Assembly (NCBI GenBank): GCA_016719535.1
Contig: JADJYX010000044.1
Span: 1-20,749, forward strand
Direction of reading: 5' to 3'
DNA length: 20,749 nucleotides
DNA from: Rubrivivax sp.
Lineage (GTDB): Bacteria; Pseudomonadota; Gammaproteobacteria; Burkholderiales; Burkholderiaceae_C
Each line of letters begins with the position of its first letter. Within the stretch, counting starts at the first letter, position 1. The translations under genes and the position numbers were made by a program. The notes under the pieces are model-generated. The model saw only the letters and a program-made list of their open reading frames with translations. It was not told where the DNA came from and searched no databases. Positions 8,257 through 14,379 of the stretch are shown in pieces.

Positions 8257-8620
8257 ATGACCATTCCGACCTACGACCGCTTCATCGAACCGCTGCTGCG
8301 CCTGCTGGACACGCGACCGGGTGGCCTGCCCGCACGGGAGGCGCACGAGGTCTTGGCCGATCGGTTCGGGCTGAGTGATGTCGACCGGCAGGAGTTGCTG
8401 CCCAGCGGCGCGCAGGCGGTCTACAAGAACCGCATCGGCTGGGCCCATGACCGCCTCAAGCGCGCCGGTCTGTCCGCCAGCCCGAAGCGTGGAAGGCCTG
8501 GTGCTGGTCGATGGCCGCCGTCTGGCGGCGTTGATGATCGACCACGACGTCGGCGTCACGGCGCGCACCGTGCGCATCCCGAAGATCGACAGCGACTATT
8601 TCGACGAGGAGGGTGCCTGA
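8257..8620 (+). pseudogene. mrr: mrr restriction endonuclease remnant with internal deletion
   Basis: The first 78 or so residues (MTIPTYDRFIEPLLRLL through VYKNRIGWAHDRLKRAGLS) match the N-terminal winged-helix domain of Mrr, a type IV restriction enzyme that cuts modified DNA. The sequence then jumps, in another frame, to the family's last residues (SVEGLVLVDGRRLAALMIDH, ending IDSDYFDEEGA, stop 8618-8620). About 190 residues as judged from E. coli Mrr are missing, including the whole PD-(D/E)XK nuclease core. The junction at 8486-8492 reads AGCGTGG, which can belong to both sides, as expected for deletion between short direct repeats. The gene keeps a GAGG ribosome binding site before ATG 8257, but no active enzyme can be made. 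The N-terminal frame runs on to a stop at 8682. Confidence 0.88.
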
Positions 8621-8668
8621 GGGCGGCGGCAGCCGGAGCTCGGCAATGTCGATCGGGAACGGGACCAC

Positions 8669-8686
8669 GTTGTCATCATTGACAAC
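8669..8686. promoter_or_regulatory. Operator palindrome of the TumE/TumA locus
   Basis: Perfect inverted repeat GTTGTCA - TCAT - TGACAAC. It includes the TTGACA that serves as the probable -35 box of the toxin-antitoxin operon, so a protein bound here would block transcription. The HTH antitoxin encoded at 8993 is the natural candidate for autorepression. Confidence 0.7.
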
Positions 8687-8707
8687 AGATGCCTTTGACG
8701 ATAGCGT
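8679..8707 (+). promoter_or_regulatory. Probable sigma70 promoter of tumE-tumA
   Basis: Consensus -35 TTGACA (8679-8684), a 17-base spacer, and a poor -10 TAGCGT (8702-8707). The predicted transcript start falls near 8714, two bases before the ATG at 8716, implying a leaderless or nearly leaderless message; no ribosome binding site is seen. Confidence 0.45.
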
Positions 8708-8715
8708 GATCGTCG

Positions 8716-9012
8716 ATGAAGGCAACCGGGTTGCTCCGACGTCGCATCGTCTACTCGGAGCGCTCGTTTGCCGAGTTGGTCCTGTGGCAGTTGCCCAAGC
8801 CGCTGGCGGGTTCGTCGCACGCCTACAAGTACAGGCTGGCGTTCGTCGTCGACGGTGCATGTGTGCTTCGATATGACAACGAGGCGGACAAGGGCGACCA
8901 CCGCCATGCCGCGGGCGAGGAAACCCCGTTCGGCTTCGAGTCCCCCGAGCAACTGATGCAGGCCTTCCTGCGTGACATCGCGAGGTATCGACGTGAAGAC
9001 CGTGACGCTTGA
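8716..9012 (+). CDS. TumE-family toxin (DUF6516)
   Basis: A 98-residue protein that I recognise as the TumE/DUF6516 toxin family: start MKATGLLRRRIVYSERSFAE, then LVLWQLPKPLAGSSHAYKYR and the conserved LRYDNEADKGDHRH motif (about residues 51-64). The family is known as the toxin half of type II toxin-antitoxin pairs; its biochemical target is not evident from sequence. The full family length is present and the frame is intact. The antitoxin gene overlaps its 3' end by 20 bases. Base composition is a little less GC-rich than the neighbours, in keeping with acquisition. It sits right behind the mrr remnant, so both may have arrived in one accessory patch. Confidence 0.85.
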   Translation: MKATGLLRRRIVYSERSFAELVLWQLPKPLAGSSHAYKYRLAFVVDGACVLRYDNEADKGDHRHAAGEETPFGFESPEQLMQAFLRDIARYRREDRDA

Positions 9013-9340
9013 TGTTCGAACACCGGATGAGTCCATGGCCGAGTTTGCCCAGGCCTGGAAGTCCGGAAAGGCCACGCGGGGCGACCGCATCTCCTTCGCG
9101 AGCCCGGAGTTGCTTTGGAAAGTGCTGACGGCCAAGCGCTGGGAACTCCTCAAGGCCATGTGTGCCGCCGGGCCGATGACGGTGCGCGAGGCGGCGCGGC
9201 GTGTCGGCCGCGACGTCAAGGCCGTTCACAGTGACATGACGGCGCTCTTCAATGCGGGCGTTCTGGTCCGTACCCCGCAGGGGCAGCTCGAATTTCCCTA
9301 CGACGCCGTCAAGGTCGAGTTCATGCTGCAGGCCGCGTAG
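8993..9340 (+). CDS. TumA-like HTH antitoxin (HVO_A0114-type DNA-binding protein)
   Basis: A 115-residue helix-turn-helix protein that usually follows TumE/DUF6516 toxins. The helix-turn-helix lies at about residues 45-85 (LLWKVLTAKRWELL, then PMTVREAARRVGRDVKAVHS and a wing-like MTALFNAGVLVRTPQG). The preferred start is GTG 8993, which has GAGG seven bases upstream; another in-frame GTG at 8972 has no ribosome binding site. Overlap with the toxin by 20 bases implies coupled translation. It probably neutralises TumE and represses the operon by binding the palindrome at 8669-8686. Its last 20 bases overlap the convergent LysR gene that ends at 9321. Confidence 0.83.
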   Translation: MKTVTLDVRTPDESMAEFAQAWKSGKATRGDRISFASPELLWKVLTAKRWELLKAMCAAGPMTVREAARRVGRDVKAVHSDMTALFNAGVLVRTPQGQLEFPYDAVKVEFMLQAA

Positions 9341-10316
9341 CGCGAGAACGCTTCATCGGGCGGGCGGCGGCGGGCGCCATCGGCTCCACCTGCGCCACCA
9401 GCGCCCCGGCAAACGAGGCTGCCGCCGGCGACGCCACGCGCTGCCGCCGCGTGATCAGGTGCACCGAGGGCACGGTCAGCGGCAGATCGAAGGGCAGCAC
9501 CGCCAGCACGCCCAGCGCCGCATAGTGCCGTGCCAGTGACGCCGGCATCACCGCCAGGCGGTCGCTGGCCGCCAGCAGCGCGGTGGTGGCCACGGTCGAC
9601 GCGGTCTCGGTGATGTCGAGCCGGCGGTGGATGCCGGCCTCGTGCAGCAAGGCCTCGAAGCGCCGCCGCTGCGGGCTGCCCGGGGGCTGCAGCACCCAGC
9701 CCTGGCGCGACAGCTCGCGCAGCGTGACGGGCTCGGCCGCCGCCAGCAGCGGGTGGCCGCGCCGCAGCACCAGCACCTGCGGCTCGGCCAGCAGCGCGCG
9801 GCTGTCGTACTCATCGTCGTGGAAGCCTTCGCTCAGGCGCCCGAGCATGAGGTCGACCTCGCCACGGGCCAGCTGGGCGAGCATGCGGTCGCTGGTATCG
9901 ACCACCACGCTGACGGCCACGCGCGGGTGGTGGCGCTGCCAGGCCACCAGCGCGGGCGCCAGCAGCCCGGGCATGGCGCCGGGCACGCTGCCCACGCGCA
10001 GCAGGCCGCTCAGGCCGCGCGTCAGCGCCTGCATCTCGGCCCGCGCGGCGCCGAAGTCGGTGAGCAGCTGCTGCGCGAAGCGGATCAGCACCTCGCCCGC
10101 CGGCGTGGGCTGCATGCCGCGCGCCAGCCGCGTGAAGAGGGGCTGGCCGAGGGCGTCCTCGGTCTGCTGCAGCAGCTTGGTGGCCGCCGGCTGGCTGATG
10201 CCCAGCGCCGCCGCGGCGCGGCCGAGGTGGGCGGCCAGGCCCAGCTGCGCCACCAGCAGCAACTGGCGCGTGCGCAAGCGCATCAGCAGCGCGGGGTCGG
10301 GCAACCGGGTGGACAT
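9321..10316 (-). CDS. LysR-family transcriptional regulator of the tctC-pdxA-like operon
   Basis: A 331-residue LysR regulator. The winged helix occupies about residues 12-75 (LRTRQLLLVAQLGLAAHLGR, then ISQPAATKLLQQTEDALG and LFTRLARGMQPTPAG), followed by a periplasmic-binding-like effector domain starting near LLRVGSVPGAMPGLLAPAL. A C-terminal basic tail (RPMKRSRATRPAA) is unusual in length. The start ATG 10316 overlaps the first bases of a strong inverted repeat (10315-10338), the likely autoregulatory site. It is divergent from tctC-pdxA, 97 bases away, and should control uptake and use of the same organic acid. It converges with and overlaps the TumA-like gene by 20 bases at its 3' end. 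Confidence 0.92.
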   Translation of the reverse strand: MSTRLPDPALLMRLRTRQLLLVAQLGLAAHLGRAAAALGISQPAATKLLQQTEDALGQPLFTRLARGMQPTPAGEVLIRFAQQLLTDFGAARAEMQALTRGLSGLLRVGSVPGAMPGLLAPALVAWQRHHPRVAVSVVVDTSDRMLAQLARGEVDLMLGRLSEGFHDDEYDSRALLAEPQVLVLRRGHPLLAAAEPVTLRELSRQGWVLQPPGSPQRRRFEALLHEAGIHRRLDITETASTVATTALLAASDRLAVMPASLARHYAALGVLAVLPFDLPLTVPSVHLITRRQRVASPAAASFAGALVAQVEPMAPAAARPMKRSRATRPAA

Positions 10317-10338
10317 CGATATGCCATCGTATATCGAT
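10315..10338. promoter_or_regulatory. Inverted-repeat operator between lysR and tctC
   Basis: Perfect arms ATCGATAT (10315-10322) and ATATCGAT (10331-10338) around an eight-base spacer, in an otherwise GC-rich intergenic region. It overlaps the lysR start codon and lies 76 bases upstream of tctC. Its place and AT-rich dyad form fit a LysR-type recognition site that both represses lysR and activates the divergent operon. Confidence 0.7.
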
Positions 10339-10413
10339 CATTGAGGAACTTTCATTGGCCAGGCATGGCTGTGCGGCCTACCCTGCGCGCCACAACCACC
10401 TGGAGACAAGCCG

Positions 10414-11408
10414 ATGAACCCCCGATCCACGCCACGTCGGCGGCTGCTGGCGGCCGCTGCGCTCACGCTGGCCGGCGCCCTGTCGCCCGCCGCCGCGCAG
10501 ACCGCCTGGCCCGAAAAGCCGCTGCGCATCATGGTCGGCGCCTCGCCCGGTGGCGGCACCGACATCCTGGCGCGCCTGCTGGCCGAGCGCCTCGCGCCCG
10601 TGCTCAGGCAGAGCGTGGTGGTCGAAAACCGCCCCGGCGCCAGCAACACCATCGCCGCCGAGCTGACCGCCAGGGCCGCACCCGACGGCCACACGCTGCT
10701 GCTGGCCACCAATACCGGGCAGGCGGTGGCGCCGCACCTGCTGAAGCTCAAATTCGACCCGCTGAAGGACCTGCAGCCGCTGGGCCTGGTGGCGGTGATG
10801 CCCAACGTGCTGGTGGTCTCGGCCACCTCGCCGTACCGCAGCGTGCAGGACCTGGTGAAGGCCATGGCCGACAAGCCGGGGCAGCTCAAATACGGGTCCT
10901 CGGGCATCGGCAGCACGCAGCACATCGTCGGCGAGGCCTTCAACCTGGCCACGTCGACCAAGGCCATCCACGTGCCCTACAAGGGGGCAGCAGCCAGGCG
11001 CACCTGGACATCATCGGCGGCAATGTCGACCTGATGTTCGACACCACCAGCTCGGCGATGGGCCAGATCCGCGGCGGCAAATTCCGCCCGCTGGCCGTCA
11101 CCACGCCGCAGCGCGCCGCCGAACTGCCCGACGTGCCCACGCTGGCCGAAGCCGGCGTCAAGGGCGCCGACATCCAGACCTGGTACGCCCTCTACGTGAC
11201 CGCGGGCACGCCGCGGCCGGTGGTCGAGCGCCTGGCCGCCGAACTGCAGGCGGCGCTGAAGCACCCCGAGGTGGTGGCGCGCATCAAGGGCCTGGGCGGC
11301 GATATCCAGCCGATGTCGATCGAGGCCTTCGCCGAGATGAACCGGGTCGAGTTCGAGCGTTACGGCAAGCTGATCCGCGACGCCGGCATCAAGGTGGACG
11401 GATCGTGA
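10414..11408 (+). CDS. TctC/Bug-family tripartite tricarboxylate transporter substrate-binding protein (one frameshift)
   Basis: A periplasmic solute-binding protein of about 331 residues once joined. A signal peptide (MNPRSTPRRRLLAAAALTLA, cleavage probably after SPAAAQ) carries an Arg-rich start that is Tat-like. Mature family motifs: WPEKPLRIMVGASPGGGTDI, VVVENRPGASN, then PYKG and LDIIGGNVDLMFDTTSSA, LPDVPTLAEAG. The frame breaks at a G run, 10983-10987: five Gs are present where six restore PYKGGSSQAHLDIIGG. GGAG lies eight bases before ATG 10414. Only the binding protein is present; the TctA/TctB membrane parts must be elsewhere, as is common for Bug proteins. Its stop overlaps the next start (TGATG), so it is translationally coupled to the PdxA-like gene. 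The ligand is probably a carboxylate. Confidence 0.9.
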
Positions 11409-12406
11409 TGGCGAGGCCCCGCATCGCGGTGCTGCTGGGCGATGCCGGCGGCGTCGGCCCCGAGATGGCCGTCAAGCTGCTGGCGCGCGCGGCCAACCGC
11501 CACGCCGCTGAAGCGCTGCTGATCGGTGACGAGGCCATCCTCGCCGATGGCGAGCGCGTGGCCGGCGTGGCGCTGGACCCGGTGCGCTGCGCCTCGCTCG
11601 ACGCCTTGCGCTTCGAGCCCGGGCGTGTGTCGATGCTGGCGCTGGACGGCCTGCATGGCGCACCGATCGTGCGCGGGCAGAGCACCGAGGCCGCCGGCCG
11701 CGCCGCCATGCGGGCGCTGGACACCGCGGCTGGCGCCGCGCGCCGCGGCCTGGTCGGCGCCATCGTCTTCGCGCCGCTGAACAAGCACGCGCTGCGCCTG
11801 GGCGGGCTGCAGCAGGAGGACGAGCTGCGTCACCTGCAGCAGCGCTTCGATGTGCCCGGCTTCGTCTGCGAATTCAACATCACCGGCGGGCTGTGGACCT
11901 CGCGCGTGACGTCGCACGTGCCGCTGCGCGAGGTGGCCACACTCATCACCGGCCCCGCGGTGGCCGATGCGGTGCACATCATCGACCGCGCCTTGCGCCA
12001 GGCCGGCGTGGCCAAGCCGCGCATCGCGGTGTCGGCGCTCAATCCGCATGCCGGCGACGGCGGCTCGATCGGTCGCGAGGAGATCGAGGTCATCGAGCCC
12101 GCGGTGCGCGCGCTGCAGGCCCAGGGGCTGGATGCACGCGGGCCCTACTCGCCGGACACGGTGTTCATCGCCGCGCGCCGCGGCGACTTCGACGCCGTGG
12201 TGTCGATGTACCACGACCAGGGCCAGATCGCGATGAAGCTGATGGGCTTCGAGCGCGGCGTCACGCTGCACGGCGGCCTGCCGGTGCCGGTGGCCACCAG
12301 CGCCAGCGGCAGCGCCTATGACATCGCGGGCCGCGGCGTGGCCAATGTGGAGGGGCTGCAGGCGGCGTTCGACCTGTGCGTGCGGATGGCGGCAAGGACC
12401 CGCTGA
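11408..12406 (+). CDS. PdxA-family dehydrogenase (catabolic paralogue likely)
   Basis: A 332-residue protein of the PdxA family: metal- and NAD-dependent dehydrogenases/decarboxylases including 4-hydroxythreonine-4-phosphate dehydrogenase of vitamin B6 synthesis and catabolic relatives. The three metal-binding histidines are present (H170 in TSHVPL, H214 in NPHAGDGG, H269 in YHDQG). Departures from biosynthetic PdxA: the N-terminal motif reads GDAGGVGPEM rather than GDPAGIGPE, and the segment before AYDIAGRG reads TSASGS, without the His-Gly-Thr usual there. With a TctC-type binding protein upstream, coupled by TGATG, and a LysR regulator divergent, a catabolic role on an imported hydroxy acid or diol is more likely than B6 synthesis; this is inference. 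The frame is intact. Confidence 0.88.
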   Translation: MARPRIAVLLGDAGGVGPEMAVKLLARAANRHAAEALLIGDEAILADGERVAGVALDPVRCASLDALRFEPGRVSMLALDGLHGAPIVRGQSTEAAGRAAMRALDTAAGAARRGLVGAIVFAPLNKHALRLGGLQQEDELRHLQQRFDVPGFVCEFNITGGLWTSRVTSHVPLREVATLITGPAVADAVHIIDRALRQAGVAKPRIAVSALNPHAGDGGSIGREEIEVIEPAVRALQAQGLDARGPYSPDTVFIAARRGDFDAVVSMYHDQGQIAMKLMGFERGVTLHGGLPVPVATSASGSAYDIAGRGVANVEGLQAAFDLCVRMAARTR

Positions 12407-12489
12407 ACGCTCCGGCATCTCCCTTCGGGCTTGTCCAGCCGCCTCCTCCAGTGACCGCGGACATGGGCTGTTTCGCAGTGCTCGCGCAT

Positions 12490-12507
12490 GTAGTGCGTGT
12501 GCACTAC
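12490..12507. promoter_or_regulatory. Operator palindrome of the second toxin-antitoxin locus
   Basis: Perfect inverted repeat GTAGTGC - GTGT - GCACTAC. Its right arm runs into the -10 box TACAAT (12505-12510), so binding would occlude the promoter. It is the likely site of autorepression by the antitoxin encoded at 12517. Confidence 0.7.
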
Positions 12508-12510
12508 AAT
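12505..12510 (+). promoter_or_regulatory. -10 box of the second toxin-antitoxin operon
   Basis: TACAAT is a five-of-six match to the sigma70 -10 box; no good -35 is seen. The predicted transcript start coincides with ATG 12517, so the message is probably leaderless. The only purine run before the ATG (GAAAG) is too close to act as a ribosome binding site. Confidence 0.5.
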
Positions 12511-12516
12511 TGAAAG

Positions 12517-12789
12517 ATGAAGACCGCCGTCATTCCCCAGGTCCGTGTCGAGCCGGAACTGCGCGCTGATCTTGATTCGGTGCTCCTGCCCGGGGAGACG
12601 CTGACCGAGTTCGTCGAGGCATCGGTGCGTCGCGCCGTCGAATTCCGTCGCGTGCAGACAGACTTCGCCGCGCGCTGCGAAGCCTCGTTGGCAGCCTACG
12701 AGCGCACCGGGATTTCCGTCCCGTCGGACCTTGTCTTGTCGAAGCTCGAGGCCAAGGTCGCAGCAAGGGTGAAACAGCTGCGCAAATGA
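12517..12789 (+). CDS. Antitoxin-like protein, YlcI/YnfO-type
   Basis: A 90-residue protein beginning MKTAVIPQVRVEPELRADLD. A short beta strand (IPQVRVEPEL) followed by two helices (LLPGETLTEFVEASVRRAVE) suggests a ribbon-helix-helix DNA-binding fold, as in ParD- and YlcI/YnfO-type antitoxins; the C-terminal part (about 60-90, SVPSDLVLSKLEAKVAARVK) would be the toxin-binding arm. Its stop overlaps the start of a RelE/ParE-like toxin by four bases (ATGA), a hallmark of these operons. It probably neutralises that toxin and represses the promoter through the palindrome at 12490-12507. The assignment is by architecture and start sequence; exact family membership is less sure. Confidence 0.8.
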   Translation: MKTAVIPQVRVEPELRADLDSVLLPGETLTEFVEASVRRAVEFRRVQTDFAARCEASLAAYERTGISVPSDLVLSKLEAKVAARVKQLRK

Positions 12790-13100
12790 CTTTCAAGGTC
12801 GAGTTCACCCCAGAGGCGGACGCAGATCTGGATCGCCTGTTCGACTTCCTGCTGGAGCGCGCCGAGACCGTCGACGATGCCATGCGCGCCTACGACGCTG
12901 TCGAGGTCATTCGCACCGTTGCCAACAGTCATCTTTCGACCACGCCCTACAGCTACCGCAAGGTCGGTCAACGCCCAACCTTGCGCGAACTCATCGTCCC
13001 GTTCGGCTCCACCGGGTACGTCCTTCGGTTCGACATCCGCACGCCGGAGTTGGTCCTCGTCATCGGCGCGCGCCACCAGCGCGAAGAGGATTTCCACTGA
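12786..13100 (+). CDS. RelE/ParE-family toxin
   Basis: A 104-residue protein of the RelE/ParE superfamily: start MTFKVEFTPEADADLDRLFDFL, helix pair through RAYDAVEVIRTVANSHLS, then the beta sheet (SYRKVGQRPTLRELIVPF, YVLRFDIRTPELVLVIGARHQREEDF). The order EADADLDRLFDFLLERA then LRELIVPFG, and VLVIGARHQRE, is characteristic. Members either cleave ribosome-bound mRNA (RelE) or poison DNA gyrase (ParE); the sequence does not decide, though the full catalytic set of RelE is not evident. Translation is coupled to the antitoxin by ATGA overlap. The frame is intact and the length is normal. Confidence 0.87.
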   Translation: MTFKVEFTPEADADLDRLFDFLLERAETVDDAMRAYDAVEVIRTVANSHLSTTPYSYRKVGQRPTLRELIVPFGSTGYVLRFDIRTPELVLVIGARHQREEDFH

Positions 13101-13189
13101 CGGCCAGCCGAGATCCTGCTCCTGGCTGAGCCGGCAACCCGCTCGAGCGCCACCGCCCGTTCTTGCTCGGACCTGGCCGCCAGCCGCCC

Positions 13190-14379
13190 TCAGATCGCCC
13201 CGCCGCGCCTCAGCGCCGCCACGTCATCCTCGCTCAGGCCGATTTGCTTCAGCACCGCCTCGCTGTGCTGCCCCAGCGCCGGCACGGCGTCCATGCGCGC
13301 GTCCACGCCCTCGGGCAGCCCCGGTGGCCTCAGCGTCGGGATCGGACCGGCCGGTGTCTCGACCTGCGTCCAGCGGCCGCGTGCCGCCAGCTGCGGGTGC
13401 GCCCACACGTCGGCCATTTCGTTGACGCGCGCATTGGCGATGCCCGCGCTTTCCAGCCGCTCGGCCAGTTGCGTGGAGGTGTGGGTCGCGAACGCCTCGA
13501 CGATGATCGCGCGCAGCGCCCGCGCGCCGCCACGCGATTGGCGTTGCCGGCGAAGCGCGGGTCGTCCAGCAGTTCGGGCCGCAGCAGCACCTCGCGGCAG
13601 AAGACCTGCCATTCGCGCTCGTTCTGCAGGCCCAGCATCACCTGCTTGCCGTCACCGGCCGGAAAGGGCCCGTAGGGATAGATGGTGGCGTGCGCGGCGC
13701 CGGCGCGGCGGCGGCGAGGCGCGCCGTCGAAGGCGTAGTAGAGCGGAAAGCTCATCCACTCCACCGCCGATTCCAGCATCGAGACGTCGATGCGGCAGCC
13801 ACGGCCGGTGCGCCCACGCTGCAGCAGCGCGGCGAGGATGCTGCTGTAGGCAACCATGCCGGCGGCGATGTCGGCCATGCTGCAGCCGGCCTTGGCCGGT
13901 GCATCGGGGCTGCCGGTGACGGACAGGAAGCCGCTCTCGCTCTGGATCAGCAGGTCATAGGCCTTCTTGTCGCGGTAGGGGCCGGGGTGCGCGGGGTCGT
14001 CGCCGTAACCGGAGATGTCGCAGACGATCAGTGGCGGAAAGCGGTCCTTCAGCGCCTCGTACGAAAGGCCCAGCCGCGCCGCGGCGCCGGGCGCCAGGTT
14101 CTGCACCAGCACGTCGCATGTCGCGAGCAAGGCGTCCAGGATGGCGGGCGCGCGCTCGTGCTTGAGGTCCAGCGTCAGGCTTTCCTTGCTGCGGTTGGTC
14201 CAGACGAAGTGCGATGACAGTCCCTTCACGCGCTGGTCGTAGCCGCGCGCGAAATCGCCCACGCCGGGACGCTCGACCTTGATGATCCGTGCACCCAGAT
14301 CGGCCAGCTGGCGCGTGCAGAAGGGCGCGGCGATGGCGTGCTCGAGTGCGAGCACGGTGATGCCGTCCAGGGGCCGCAT
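13190..14379 (-). CDS. CaiB/BaiF (class III) CoA transferase (one frameshift)
   Basis: About 397 residues, full length for family III CoA transferases, which move CoA between carboxylic acids through an aspartyl-CoA anhydride. Start MRPLDGITVLALEHAIAAPF with ARIIKVERPGVGDFAR following is typical. D170 in CSMADIAAG corresponds in position to the catalytic Asp169 of formyl-CoA transferase. The frame breaks near 13528, where the minus strand has three Gs and four would give NRVAARGALRAIIVEAF; the C-terminal part then reads through ESAGIANARVNEMADV to the stop at 13190. The start codon overlaps the stop of the upstream acyl-CoA dehydrogenase (TGATG), so the two are co-translated. It probably activates the substrate that the dehydrogenase then oxidises. 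Confidence 0.9.

Noticed and set aside
7336..8577. 413-codon minus-strand frame across the first LysR gene and the mrr remnant
   Set aside because: Antisense shadow spanning two unrelated genes.
11360..12418. Minus-strand frame opposite the PdxA-like gene
   Set aside because: Antisense shadow; the plus strand has the metal-binding histidines.
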